Of a DNA stretch of 64,000 nt, positions 35,207 to 49,090 are shown in pieces (within the stretch, counting starts at the first letter, position 1; every line of letters starts with the position of its first letter). The stretch comes from a bacterium (GTDB taxonomy: Bacteria; CAIWAD01), in NCBI GenBank assembly GCA_030429345.1, contig JAUIFJ010000001.1, positions 124,001 to 188,000 on the forward strand. Direction: 5' to 3'. Made by a program: the position numbers and the translations under genes. The notes beneath the pieces were generated by a model. That model did no database searches, had not been told where the DNA came from, and saw only the letters and a program-made list of their open reading frames with translations.

Positions 35207-38200
35207 ATGAATAATTATCAACATTTTGCACAACTTCTCGAGCACTGCCGGCAGGAGCCCGCAGCCCAAGAGCTCTTCGCGGGCCTGAACAAGGGTCAAC
35301 GGCATTTCCAGGTTGGTGGCATGGCGGGAAGCCAGCGCCAGTTGCTGCAGGCCATTCTGGCAGAGAATCGGCAGACCCTGCTACTGATCGAGAATCTCAA
35401 CGACGCCGAACTGATCCGGGACGATCTGCAAAGATTGCTGGGAAAGGACCAGGTCTTTCTGCTTCCTCCCCGGGAGTTGATGCCCTACGACCGCAAGTCC
35501 CTGCCCCTGGACAAGCGCAGCGAATTGATGGAGATCCTGCGCAAGCTGCGCCTGGGCGAGCCGATCCTGCTGATTGCCAACCTGCGCTCCCTGGCCGAGC
35601 GCTTTCCGGCAGCGAAATCCATTGATCGCGGCATCTACCACCTGGAAGTGGGCATGTGCATGGACCGCGACGAGTTCGTCGAGGAACTGGCCACGGCCGG
35701 ATTCCGTCGCGAACAGGCCGTGGAGGACATCGCCCAGTTCAGCGTGCGCGGCGGCATTCTCGATGTATACCCCTGGGGCATCGAGTTCCCGATTCGCATC
35801 GAGTTCTTTGGCGACGAGATCGAGTCCATCCGCAGCTTCGACCCGGACACGCAAACCAGTACAAGGCAACTGCCGGCCGTCTCGATCATCACCTCCAGCG
35901 GCAGCGATGACCACGACCTGCCGCTCTTTCGTCTGCTGCGCGAAGATGCGCTTGTGATCCATCCTCCCGTCGAGCACATGAAGGGCCTGCTCGAGTTCCA
36001 GGCCGACGAGGCGAAGCGCAACTGGGGCAACCTGGGCGAAGAGCGCGAGCGGGAGAGCCCGCCCTCGGAGAAATATCTCTCGCCCGAAGAGATTCTCGAC
36101 GGCCTGGAGGACTTCATCCAGGTAGAGGAGTACTCCGGCAGAGTGCCCGAGGCCTCCTCGCCGGAGGGCCGGACCCCGGATGGCCGGACCCCGGAAGGCC
36201 GGACCCCCGCCCGCATCCATTTCAATGCGCGCAGCCAGGACAGCTTCCTGCGGAACATCCAACTGCTGTCGGACCAGCTGCTCGAGCTGCGCGACGAGGG
36301 CTATACCCTGCTGCTCCTGTGTGACAACGGCGGGCAGCGCGACCGCCTCGAGGAGATCCTCGAGGAGCACGGGGTGCGTCCGGAGGTGGTGCGCGTCGTG
36401 GTCGGATCGCTCCAGGAAGGCTTCATCAGCCGTGACACGAAACTCTCCGTCTACACCGACCACGAGATCTTCAACCGTCCCCGAGCCCGACGCAGCCCGC
36501 GACGCTTCAAGCGGGCCACCCTGCTGCGCAAGATCGACAACCTGGAGCCGGGCGATCACGTCGTACACATCCGCTTCGGCATCGGCCTCTTCGAGGGGCT
36601 GACACGGATCACGGTCAACGGCGTCGAGCGCGAAGTGCTCAAGATCCGCTACCACGGAGACAACTTCGTCTTCGTCAACCTGGAGAACTTCAAGGACGTC
36701 GAGAAGTACGCCGCCCAGGAGGGCTTCGAGCCCGCGCTGAGCAAGCTGGGCAGCGGAGAGTGGGAACGCGCCAAGAAGCGGACGCGCAAGAGCATCCAGA
36801 AGATCGCCCAGGAACTGGTCGAGCTCTATGCCCGCAGGCGCATGGCTCCCGGACACCGCTTCACCGCGGACACGGTCTGGCAGCGGGAGATGGAGGCCGC
36901 CTTCGAGTTCGAGGAAACCAGGGACCAGCTCAAGGCGATCACCGACGTGAAGGGCGACATGGAGCAGGGCTTTCCCATGGATCGCCTGATCTGCGGCGAC
37001 GTGGGCTTCGGCAAGACGGAGGTCGCCGTCCGCGCGGTCTTCAAGGCCGTGTGTGACGGCAAGCAGGCCGCCGTGCTCGTGCCGACGACGATCCTGGCCC
37101 AGCAGCACTACCAGACCTTTTCCAACCGCTTCGCCGAATACCCGGCCCAGGTGGACGTGCTCTCGCGCTTCCGCACGCGAAAGGAGATCCAGCAGACCCT
37201 GGGCGAAGTGCAGGCCGGCACCACCGACGTGATCATCGGCACGCACCGCCTGCTCTCGAAGGACGTGCAGTTCAAGGATCTGGGACTGCTCGTCGTCGAC
37301 GAGGAGCAGCGCTTCGGCGTGAAGCACAAGGAGCGCATCAAGGAGCTCAAGACCAACCTGGATGTGATCACCCTGACGGCGACCCCGATTCCGCGCACCC
37401 TGGACATGGCCATGCTGGGCATCAAGGACCTGAGTCTGGTCAACCAGCCTCCGGCCAATCGCCTGCCCATCGAAACGGAAATTGTCGCCTTCAACAAGAA
37501 GACCATTTCCACCGCGATCCTCCGCGAACTGGACCGCGACGGCCAGGTCTATTTCGTCCACAACCGGGTGCAGACCATTGACACCATGCGCGGCATGCTG
37601 GAAGACCTGCTGCCGGATGTGCGCTTCGCCGTTGCCCACGGCCAGATGCCCGACGGCCAGCTGGAAAAGGTGATGCTGGCCTTCATGCACCGCGAATTCG
37701 ACGTGCTGATCAGCACGATGATCATCGAGTCCGGCCTGGACATTCCTAACGTCAACACGATGATCGTCAACCGCGCCGACTGTTTCGGCCTGGCGCAGCT
37801 CTACCAGTTGCGGGGGCGCATCGGCCGCAGCGATCGCCAGGCCTACGCCTACCTGCTGACGCCGCCGGCCTTCGACATGACCCAGGTGGCGAAGAAGCGC
37901 CTGCACACCATTGGCGAGTTCACCGACCTGGGCAGCGGCTTCAAGATTGCCATGCGGGACCTGGAAATCCGCGGCGCGGGCAACATCCTGGGCAAGGAAC
38001 AGTCCGGATTCATTTCCACCGTGGGCTACGATCTCTACAACAAGCTGCTCGAAGAGGCGATCCTGGAAATCCGCCATCGTGACGAGGGCGCGGCACCGCC
38101 AAGCTTCGAAACCAAGGTCGACCTGCCCGTCAATGCCTTGCTGCCCGAGTCATACATTGAAGACAGCGGCGAGCGCATGAATCTCTACCGGCGCTTGCTG

Positions 38201-38608
38201 CAGGCGAGGGAGGGCGCGGAGCTGCAGGAGCTGCGGGTCGAAATGGCCGACCGTTTCGGCACCCTGCCGACGGACGCGCTGATGCTCTTCCAGATGATCG
38301 AGCTGCAGAAACTTGGCCAGCGGGCCGGAGTTGAACAGGTCAAATTGAGCAATCGCCGCCTGGTGCTGCGCCCCTGGCGCGAAGCCGGTCGCGAAGCGGA
38401 AAGCGAGGCTCGGCTGCTGAAGAGCCTGAAGGGGCTGGACAAACAGTGGGACATTGCCCTGGAGGCGGACCCCCACCTACAACTGGCCCTGGTCCAGAAG
38501 AACATGCCGATGACCTCGCGCCTCGACCAGGCCAAGCGCCTGCTGCGGGCGCTGGTCGAGGCCATGGAAACCGGCAAAGAACACACAACAAAGGAAGCCG
38601 CAGAATGA
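35207..38608 (+). CDS. mfd: Transcription-repair coupling factor Mfd
   Basis: A 1133-residue SF2 translocase. UvrB-like module at the N-terminus (residues 1-340; LPPRELMPYDRKSLPLDKRSELM, RGGILDVYPWG), RNA-polymerase-interaction domain (HIRFGIGLFEGL...), then the motor with GDVGFGKTEVAVRA (Walker A, near residue 600), DEEQRFGVKHKE (Walker B) and QLRGRIGRS (motif VI), and the TRCF C-terminal domain. It removes stalled RNA polymerase and recruits UvrA. It begins right after the rsmG TAA. A 15-bp tandem repeat inserts RTPDG-type units in the linker at residues 321-334. The stop overlaps the next gene (ATGA). Confidence 0.96.
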   Translation: MNNYQHFAQLLEHCRQEPAAQELFAGLNKGQRHFQVGGMAGSQRQLLQAILAENRQTLLLIENLNDAELIRDDLQRLLGKDQVFLLPPRELMPYDRKSLPLDKRSELMEILRKLRLGEPILLIANLRSLAERFPAAKSIDRGIYHLEVGMCMDRDEFVEELATAGFRREQAVEDIAQFSVRGGILDVYPWGIEFPIRIEFFGDEIESIRSFDPDTQTSTRQLPAVSIITSSGSDDHDLPLFRLLREDALVIHPPVEHMKGLLEFQADEAKRNWGNLGEERERESPPSEKYLSPEEILDGLEDFIQVEEYSGRVPEASSPEGRTPDGRTPEGRTPARIHFNARSQDSFLRNIQLLSDQLLELRDEGYTLLLLCDNGGQRDRLEEILEEHGVRPEVVRVVVGSLQEGFISRDTKLSVYTDHEIFNRPRARRSPRRFKRATLLRKIDNLEPGDHVVHIRFGIGLFEGLTRITVNGVEREVLKIRYHGDNFVFVNLENFKDVEKYAAQEGFEPALSKLGSGEWERAKKRTRKSIQKIAQELVELYARRRMAPGHRFTADTVWQREMEAAFEFEETRDQLKAITDVKGDMEQGFPMDRLICGDVGFGKTEVAVRAVFKAVCDGKQAAVLVPTTILAQQHYQTFSNRFAEYPAQVDVLSRFRTRKEIQQTLGEVQAGTTDVIIGTHRLLSKDVQFKDLGLLVVDEEQRFGVKHKERIKELKTNLDVITLTATPIPRTLDMAMLGIKDLSLVNQPPANRLPIETEIVAFNKKTISTAILRELDRDGQVYFVHNRVQTIDTMRGMLEDLLPDVRFAVAHGQMPDGQLEKVMLAFMHREFDVLISTMIIESGLDIPNVNTMIVNRADCFGLAQLYQLRGRIGRSDRQAYAYLLTPPAFDMTQVAKKRLHTIGEFTDLGSGFKIAMRDLEIRGAGNILGKEQSGFISTVGYDLYNKLLEEAILEIRHRDEGAAPPSFETKVDLPVNALLPESYIEDSGERMNLYRRLLQAREGAELQELRVEMADRFGTLPTDALMLFQMIELQKLGQRAGVEQVKLSNRRLVLRPWREAGREAESEARLLKSLKGLDKQWDIALEADPHLQLALVQKNMPMTSRLDQAKRLLRALVEAMETGKEHTTKEAAE
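36167..36208. repeat. 15-bp in-frame tandem repeat inside mfd
   Basis: Units GGCCGGACCCCGGAT, GGCCGGACCCCGGAA and a shortened third GGCCGGACCCCC encode GRTPD/GRTPE/GRTP. The upstream SSPEG looks like an older decayed unit. It sits in a linker between the UvrB-like module and the next domain. Confidence 0.85.
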
Positions 38609-40314
38609 AGAGCCTTTTCCCGGGACTGAGCGCCCTGGCATGTATCACACTGTTTGCCGCCTGCGGCCGGATGGACCCCCAGGTGGCGGCGGTGATCGGC
38701 GACCGCACGGTGGACATGGAGGAGTTCCGCGAGGCCGCGGCCGCCTACTATCGCGGCGAGCGCCAGGCCGCGGCGCAGACCGGGGCTGCTCTGGACGAGC
38801 GCCTGCAGGACCTGGTCCTGGATCATCTTGTGATACAACAAGCGTGGAAAGAGGGCTGGAACGACCGCCCCCAGTTCGTCAAGATGCGCCAGGACTACGA
38901 GAACGAATACATCGAGCGGGAGATCTACGAGCTGAAAGTCGCCGGCCGCGTGGTCAACGACTCCCTGCTGGCCGACACCTGGAACCGCCAGGGCACGGAG
39001 ATCAAGTCCGCGCACATTCTCTTCCGCTGGGGCGAAAGCGTCCAGGACAGCAGCAGGGCGCGGAGCGAGGCCCGCCGCGTATACAATGAAATTCGGGATG
39101 GCCTGGATTTCGGGGACGCCGCGGCCAGGTATACCGAAGAACGCGGAGGACAGCAGCGGGCGGGAGAACTCGACTGGTTCACCTGGGGGGGCATGACACC
39201 CGCTTTCCAGCGGGCCGCCTGGGACCTGCCCGTCGGCGAGGTCTCCAGTCCGGTGGAAACCGAATTCGGCGTCCACCTGATCGAGGTCCAGGACCGGCGC
39301 GCGGTCCAGGTCCGCCCCGGCTTCGAGGAAAGCAAAGAGGAGCTGCGGCGCTCGACCATGAATGCCCTGCGCGACCAGCTGGTGGCCTTCGGCCTGGCCT
39401 ACCTGGACAGCCTGCATCGGGAATACTCCCTGGAAGTCCGCGAAGAGGCCGTGGCGGAACTCTACCGGCTCATCGAGCGCACGCGCAAGCCGGAAATGAG
39501 CTTCGCCGTCCTGATCGACAGCCTCCGTTCGGACTGGAGCGGCAAGACCCTGGTCCACTGGATCGGCGGCGACGTGGGGCTGGAGGAGCTGAGGGAGTAC
39601 GTGGAAACGAGATACATTCCGGTCAATGACCAGTTGAGCGTCGAGCGCCTGGTGCGCGGCATGAAGGACATGATGCTTCCCCGTGTGCTGGCGCGCAAGG
39701 GGCGGGAACTGAACCTGCAGGACGACCCGGAGATCCAGGCCCAGGTCCAGGATCGGCTCGAGCGCAGCATTCTTTCGGCCTACAAGGACGAGGCCTTCAA
39801 GGAGCCGATTCGTATTACAGACGAGGACATCGAGCACCACTACGAGGCCCACCAGGACGAATACTATTTCGAAGAGCACGTCCGCGTCCAGGAGATTCTT
39901 GTAGACGACGAGGACCTGGCCACCATGCTGCTCAACCGTGTGCGCAACGGGGAGGATTTCGGCGAGCTCGCAGGCGACTACACGACCCGCCCCGGCAAGA
40001 AGCGGGACAAGGGCGTCCTGGAAAGCTTCCCCCGCGGGCGCTATGGAGCCATGGGGGACGCGGCCTTCACCATGGAACCCGGAGAACTGGGCGGCCCCTA
40101 CGAAATGGGGCGGCGCTTCAGTGTGATCCAGATGCTCGAAAAGGTGCCGCCCCGGCCCAAGCCCCTCGACCAGGCGTCCACATCCATTCGCTACAGGCTC
40201 GAGCGGGAAGAGGGCGAGCGCCTGGTGCGCGAGTGGCGGCAGAAGGCGGAAAAGAGCTTCCCGGTCCAGGTGAACCCGGACGCGGTCCGCCTGGCCTTTC
40301 CGGAAAAGGACTGA
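38605..40314 (+). CDS. Periplasmic peptidyl-prolyl isomerase lipoprotein with two parvulin domains
   Basis: A 569-residue protein with a lipoprotein signal (LACITLFAACG). The first parvulin domain is IKSAHILFRWGES...LDFGDAAARYTEERG...GELDWFTWGGMTPAF...VSSPVETEFGVHLIEV. A second parvulin-like domain comes near the end (VRVQEILVDDEDLA...GEDFGELAGDYTTRPGKKRDKGVLESFPRG...FSVIQMLEKVPP). The SurA/PrsA/PpiC-type family chaperones outer-membrane or exported proteins. Translationally coupled to mfd by ATGA, an unusual partner for a folding factor. The middle helical part (about 250-430) is a chaperone-like region. Confidence 0.88.
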   Translation: MKSLFPGLSALACITLFAACGRMDPQVAAVIGDRTVDMEEFREAAAAYYRGERQAAAQTGAALDERLQDLVLDHLVIQQAWKEGWNDRPQFVKMRQDYENEYIEREIYELKVAGRVVNDSLLADTWNRQGTEIKSAHILFRWGESVQDSSRARSEARRVYNEIRDGLDFGDAAARYTEERGGQQRAGELDWFTWGGMTPAFQRAAWDLPVGEVSSPVETEFGVHLIEVQDRRAVQVRPGFEESKEELRRSTMNALRDQLVAFGLAYLDSLHREYSLEVREEAVAELYRLIERTRKPEMSFAVLIDSLRSDWSGKTLVHWIGGDVGLEELREYVETRYIPVNDQLSVERLVRGMKDMMLPRVLARKGRELNLQDDPEIQAQVQDRLERSILSAYKDEAFKEPIRITDEDIEHHYEAHQDEYYFEEHVRVQEILVDDEDLATMLLNRVRNGEDFGELAGDYTTRPGKKRDKGVLESFPRGRYGAMGDAAFTMEPGELGGPYEMGRRFSVIQMLEKVPPRPKPLDQASTSIRYRLEREEGERLVREWRQKAEKSFPVQVNPDAVRLAFPEKD

Positions 40315-40353
40315 AGGCGGCGCACGAGCGGCCAACGACAAGCTGGAGAATTC

Positions 40354-40737
40354 ATGAAGCAGGACCCGGAAGCGAACAAGGCCAACGCCATCGCATTCTA
40401 CCGGACGGCATACCTGGGCGACCCGGAGAAGGCTGTACTACAGTATGTCGGATCGGAGTACATCCAGCACAATCCTCTCGTCGGCAATGGCAAGCAGCCC
40501 TTCATCGACTACTTCCTTCGCATGGCCAGGGAATATCCGGACAAACGGATCCACTTCGTCCGTGCCGTGGCACAGAATGACCTGGTTGCCCTGCACACCC
40601 ACCAGGAATGGCCCGGCGGCGACGAGTACGTCACGATGGACTTCTTCCGTTTCGACGAGAACGGGAAAATCGTCGAACACTGGGACGCGCTGCAGCAGAT
40701 TCCGGACGACTCCCTCAATGGGAACACGATGTACTGA
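40354..40737 (+). CDS. SnoaL-like (NTF2-fold) protein
   Basis: A 127-residue single-domain NTF2-like protein: ANAIAFYRTAYLGDPEKAVLQYVGSEYIQHNPLVGNGKQPFIDYF, a central LVALHTHQEWPGGDEYVTMDFFRFDENGKIVEHWDALQQIP. It is the nuclear-transport-factor-2 fold seen in polyketide cyclase-like SnoaL proteins. Substrate unknown. The TGA overlaps the ATG of the DinB gene by one base (TGATG), so the two are translated together. Confidence 0.85.
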   Translation: MKQDPEANKANAIAFYRTAYLGDPEKAVLQYVGSEYIQHNPLVGNGKQPFIDYFLRMAREYPDKRIHFVRAVAQNDLVALHTHQEWPGGDEYVTMDFFRFDENGKIVEHWDALQQIPDDSLNGNTMY

Positions 40738-41291
40738 TGAAGCCGGGATCCGAAGTAAGCCGGCCCTCGCGCCTCGCTTCCGCCCTGCGAGACCTGGTCC
40801 AGGAAGCCGGCGCGAAGCTGGAGTCTTTGGCGAAGGCGGATGTCCGTGCAGCCCCGGCTCCTGGCAAGTGGTCGCCGGCGCAGGTGATCGGCCACCTTCT
40901 CGACAGCGCGATCATCAACCACCAGCGCTTCCTGCGCGCCGCCCTGTATGGCCGAATGTGTTTCGAAGGCTACGACCAGGACCGCTGGGTCCAGCTGCAG
41001 CAAGTCGAAGGCATGCCGTGGGCGGATCTGCTTGAAGCGTGGCGGGGAATCAACCTGGTGCTGGCCCGGGCTGTCTCGGGCCTGCCCGACGAAGTGCTTC
41101 AGCGCGGAGTCGCCGAACACAACCTGCACGAGATCGCCTGGGAAGTCCCGCCCCCCGGAAAGCCGGCCACTCTGGCCTTCTTCATCCGGGATTACATGAA
41201 TCACATGCGGCACCACCTGCGCCAGATCGATCCGGCCCTGGCCGCTCCTCCCTTTCCGCAACTCGGGGGCAGCGCCTTCAAATCCCGCTAG
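40737..41291 (+). CDS. DinB-like/YfiT-type putative metal-dependent enzyme
   Basis: A 184-residue four-helix protein of the DinB/YfiT superfamily: WSPAQVIGHLLDSAIINHQRFLRA (first His of the metal triad), VEGMPWADLLEAWRGINLVLARAVSGL, and FIRDYMNHMRHHLRQI with the HxxxH-type pair. Superfamily members include bacillithiol transferases and mycothiol-dependent isomerases. Real substrate unknown. Its end overlaps the convergent dehydrogenase gene by four bases. Confidence 0.82.
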   Translation: MKPGSEVSRPSRLASALRDLVQEAGAKLESLAKADVRAAPAPGKWSPAQVIGHLLDSAIINHQRFLRAALYGRMCFEGYDQDRWVQLQQVEGMPWADLLEAWRGINLVLARAVSGLPDEVLQRGVAEHNLHEIAWEVPPPGKPATLAFFIRDYMNHMRHHLRQIDPALAAPPFPQLGGSAFKSR

Positions 41292-42316
41292 AAGGCGACG
41301 ACGACCTTGCCGATCACGCGGCGCTCTTCGACTTCCCGGTGCGCCTCCGCGATGTCTTCGGGTGCGAAGACCTTGTGCACCACCGGCTGCAGCACTCCGC
41401 TGTTCATGCCTTCCAGCACTCCTTTGAAATCCGGTATGGTTCCCATGGTGCTGCCGATGATGCGCTGGTGCTTGATGAAAAGATGTCGCACATCGAAACT
41501 CAGCTTCGGCCCGCTGCTGCCGCCGCAGGTCACCAGGCTGCCGTCCTTCGCCAGGGCGCCAAGGCTCTGGCGGAAGGTCGCTTCTCCCACGTGATCCACG
41601 GCAATGCGGACACCCTTGCCTTCCGTGGCCTCGCGCACGCTCTTCTTCAAGTCGTCCTTGCGGTAGTTGAGCACGACCTTCACGCCCATTTCCCGCAAGG
41701 CGGCGCACTTCTGCTCGCTGCCGGCGGTGGCGATCACGCGTAGACCGTGCATCTGCGCGATCTGCACCGCGGCAATGCCGGTGCCGGAGGCTGCCGCCTG
41801 GACCAGGACCCAGTCGTCCAGCTTGTGACTCACCTTGTCGATGAGCATGTGCCAGCTCGTGAGCCAGCTCAGCGGAAAAGCCGCCGCCTCGTGCCAGCCC
41901 ATGTCACGGGGTTTCGGAAAGAGGCAGGCTTCGGGAACGATGGCGTACTCGGCCATGCCGCCGGGCCGGTTCTCGCCGAAGATGTGATACTCGGGACAAA
42001 GGTTCTCCCGCCCTGCCAGGCATTCCTCGCACTGGCCGCAGAAGGTCGCCGGGTAGACGACGCGCGCGTCTCCTGGAGCATGCCGTGTGACACCTGCGCC
42101 GACCGCGTCGACGATGCCCGCCAGGTCGCTGCCCGGCGTGAAGGGCAGGGGCACCTTGAGCCCCGGGTGCCCCTTGCGCACCCAGATGTCCAGGTGGTTC
42201 AGCGCGGCGGCCTTGACCTTCAGCCGCACTTCGTGGGGGGCGGGCTCGGGAATCGGCAGGTCGACGATCTTCAGGACCTCGGGCCCTCCGTGGGCGGTGA
42301 CCTGGATGGTTTTCAT
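41288..42316 (-). CDS. Zinc-type alcohol dehydrogenase / quinone oxidoreductase family protein
   Basis: A 342-residue MDR-family NAD(P)-dependent oxidoreductase. The structural zinc cysteines lie in CGQCEECLAGRENLC, the substrate part in AALNHLDIWVRKGHPG, and the nucleotide loop in AAASGTGIAAVQIAQMHG (variant of GxGxxG). It could be an alcohol dehydrogenase or enoyl/quinone reductase. The ATG at 42316 (MKTIQVTAHGG) has a GGAG site. A perfect 10-bp inverted repeat lies 32 nt upstream. It is convergent with the DinB-like gene. Confidence 0.88.
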   Translation of the reverse strand: MKTIQVTAHGGPEVLKIVDLPIPEPAPHEVRLKVKAAALNHLDIWVRKGHPGLKVPLPFTPGSDLAGIVDAVGAGVTRHAPGDARVVYPATFCGQCEECLAGRENLCPEYHIFGENRPGGMAEYAIVPEACLFPKPRDMGWHEAAAFPLSWLTSWHMLIDKVSHKLDDWVLVQAAASGTGIAAVQIAQMHGLRVIATAGSEQKCAALREMGVKVVLNYRKDDLKKSVREATEGKGVRIAVDHVGEATFRQSLGALAKDGSLVTCGGSSGPKLSFDVRHLFIKHQRIIGSTMGTIPDFKGVLEGMNSGVLQPVVHKVFAPEDIAEAHREVEERRVIGKVVVAF

Positions 42317-42347
42317 GGCGGAGCTCCTTTCGCGGGTTCCGTGAGTC

Positions 42348-42382
42348 CTTGCAAATCTAAAGTTGAACTTGCGATTTGCAAG
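42348..42382. promoter_or_regulatory. Inverted-repeat operator upstream of the dehydrogenase gene
   Basis: CTTGCAAATC (42348-42357) and GATTTGCAAG (42373-42382) are perfect reverse complements, 15 nt apart. The minus strand also reads TTGCAA-N16-TAGATT, a possible promoter within it. It is probably the binding site of an unknown dimeric regulator. Confidence 0.5.
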
Positions 42383-42492
42383 AAATCGGGTGGCGAACCT
42401 GGCCGGCCGTACTCCTGCTTGTGGATGATTTCGTGGAAACGTTCCCCGGTTCAAGGCTGCAAACCAACCCGTCCTCCCCGCTAGACAAAAAG

Positions 42493-42527
42493 AAAAAGCC
42501 CGCGGCAATTGCTTTCCGCGGGCTTTT
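42493..42527. terminator. Bidirectional terminator after gyrA
   Basis: GCCCGCGG (42498-42505) pairs with CCGCGGGC (42516-42523), flanked by AAAAA on one side and TTTT on the other, so it can work in both directions. For the gyrA strand it is followed by TTTTTCTTTTTG. Confidence 0.85.
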
Positions 42528-42548
42528 CGGTTGCATGCCGGATGAAAC

Positions 42549-45017
<2,469 letters not shown>

Positions 45018-45132
45018 CGTGCTGTCATCCTCTCTGCGCGGGCTAGCCTCTTATGCACAAGCCCGAGTCTGATACCCTGATCGAAATCAGGCAGTCCTTC
45101 TGGACTGGAAAAGAATTAAGTGTCTGTTTCTT

Positions 45133-45141
45133 TGTGGATTA
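45133..45141 (-). promoter_or_regulatory. DnaA box (one mismatch) in the gyrB-gyrA spacer
   Basis: TGTGGATTA is one base away from the reverse complement of TTATCCACA. It lies inside the AT-richer 214-bp spacer upstream of gyrA. Confidence 0.5.
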
Positions 45142-45213
45142 ATTCTGTCACCAGATGTTGGCAACGAGCTCTTCGTCCTTGTCCGGACCCTCTTGCCCAC
45201 CACTGGCAACAAG

Positions 45214-45222
45214 TTATCCACA
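45214..45222 (+). promoter_or_regulatory. Perfect DnaA box in the gyrB-gyrA spacer
   Basis: TTATCCACA, the exact R-box consensus, just after the gyrB stop. With the box at 45133 it may let DnaA regulate gyrA, or act as a DnaA-binding reserve. Confidence 0.7.
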
Positions 45223-45231
45223 GCCCGGACC

Positions 45232-47634
<2,403 letters not shown>

Positions 47635-47642
47635 TCCCCGTC

Positions 47643-47996
47643 CTATCTGAAGCGGATGTCGCGGATCGCCTGTCGGCCTGCGGCCTCGTTGACCCGCTCG
47701 ATCAATTGCTGTTTCATGCTCATCAGTTCACTGCGCCAGACCGGGTGCTTCACCTGGATCAGGAGAACTCCCGCCTCGACACTCAATGGCTGGGTGTGTT
47801 CGGCAATGCTGGATCCGACGATCTCCTTCCAGCGCGTGAGCAGCATGCTGTTGTTGAGTTGTTCCCGTGTCCGCTTGTCGAAGAGCCTGCCGACGACCCG
47901 GTCGACATCCTCGAAATCCCGCCGGCCCTTCACAGTCGGTCGGCGATGCCGGGAGGGGCGTCGTCCCCAGGATCCTTCCTGCCGGTCATCAGCCAT
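47643..47996 (-). CDS. dciA: DUF721 / DciA-family replicative helicase loader-like protein
   Basis: A 117-residue DUF721 protein: VGRLFDKRTREQLNNSMLLTRWKEIVGSSIAEHTQPLSVEAGVLLIQVKHPVWRSELMSMKQQLIERVNEAAG, the DciA core (KH-like fold). The basic N-terminus (GRRPSRHRRPTVKGRR) may contact DNA. DciA is the ancestral loader of DnaB helicase in bacteria without DnaC/DnaI. The start overlaps the recF stop by 8 nt, and it lies between recF and gyrB, a common position for this gene. Confidence 0.85.
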   Translation of the reverse strand: MADDRQEGSWGRRPSRHRRPTVKGRRDFEDVDRVVGRLFDKRTREQLNNSMLLTRWKEIVGSSIAEHTQPLSVEAGVLLIQVKHPVWRSELMSMKQQLIERVNEAAGRQAIRDIRFR

Positions 47997-49083
47997 GGCG
48001 GATCACGCCCCCTTCCATGTGCAGAACCTGGGTATTGTCCCGCCCGAGGACCTCCAGGTGTCTTTCGCTGGTTGTCGTCACCAGCAGCTGGCTTTCACGA
48101 TCGACCGACTCCCCGATCAGCCGGATCCGCTCGTCGTCGAGCACTCCGAAGAGGTCATCCAGCAGCAGCAGCGGCACTTCTCCCGTCCGGGCCTGCAGCA
48201 TGCGGCTTTCCACAAGGATCAAGGCCAGCAGGAAGAGCTTGTGCTGCCCCTGGCTGCCGAAATCCCTCAGGGGCAACCCGTCCAGGCTGAACTCCAGCTG
48301 GTCCCGGTGGGGGCCGATGGAGGTTCCGCCGCGCAATGCATCACGCTGCCTTCGTTCCCGCAGCGTCTCGCGCACCTGCTCTTCGGGAGGCAAGGCGCCG
48401 GTTCCCAGCGTGCAGCGGTACTTCATGTCCACGGGAAGATCCTGGGACAGGGCCTTCGAATAGACCTCCTTGAACTCGGCCAGCCAGTCGTCGATGAATG
48501 CGCGGCGACGCTCCAGCAGGTCCAGTCCGCTGCGGGCCAGCTCGGCCTCCCAGACATCGCACTGCGGATCCTTCGCCTCGCCTCGGGCCAACAGGGCATT
48601 TCGCTGGCGCAGCGCACGCTGGTAGCGGAACAGGGCTTCCAGGTACAGCGGACTCTGCGCCGAGATCAGCCGGTCCAGGTAGCGGCGGCGCTGATCGGGA
48701 CCGCCATGTGTCACAACCGCCTGCTCGGGACTCAACACGACAACGGGCAGTTGCCCGAAATAGCTTCCCAGTCCGCGGACCTTTTCCCGATCCAGCTCGA
48801 AACTCAAGCCGCCACGGCCACCGCTGACGGAAGCCAGGCGCCTGCCCCGCAGATCGCTGTCGAATTCCGCCTCCACCTGGAAGGCGCGTTCTCCGGTCCG
48901 CACGAACTGTTCGTTGCGGGCGCGCCGGAAGGAGCGCGTCACACAAAGCAGGTGTACGGCCTCCAGCAGGTTCGTTTTCCCCTGCCCGTTGGATCCAAGG
49001 ATCACCGTGCGAGGTTGGTCGAACTCCAGCCGTGCCGGAGCCAGGTTTCGGAAGGCGGTCAGCGCAAGCCGGCGAATCCGCAT
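47989..49083 (-). CDS. recF: DNA replication and repair protein RecF
   Basis: A 364-residue SMC-like ATPase. Walker A GSNGQGKTNLLEAV (residues 30-43), the arm region NEQFVRTGERAFQVEAEF, signature SQGQHKLFLLALIL and Walker B LLLLDDLFGVLDDER. RecF with RecO and RecR loads RecA at gaps. The ATG at 49083 follows dnaN by 7 nt. Gene order dnaN-recF is conserved. Confidence 0.96.
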   Translation of the reverse strand: MRIRRLALTAFRNLAPARLEFDQPRTVILGSNGQGKTNLLEAVHLLCVTRSFRRARNEQFVRTGERAFQVEAEFDSDLRGRRLASVSGGRGGLSFELDREKVRGLGSYFGQLPVVVLSPEQAVVTHGGPDQRRRYLDRLISAQSPLYLEALFRYQRALRQRNALLARGEAKDPQCDVWEAELARSGLDLLERRRAFIDDWLAEFKEVYSKALSQDLPVDMKYRCTLGTGALPPEEQVRETLRERRQRDALRGGTSIGPHRDQLEFSLDGLPLRDFGSQGQHKLFLLALILVESRMLQARTGEVPLLLLDDLFGVLDDERIRLIGESVDRESQLLVTTTSERHLEVLGRDNTQVLHMEGGVIRHG

Positions 49084-49090
49084 GGCTGCT

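Noticed and set aside
35381-38077. 898-codon open frame antisense to mfd
   Set aside because: Mfd motifs are complete on the plus strand; the antisense product is low-complexity Gln/His/Ala sequence.
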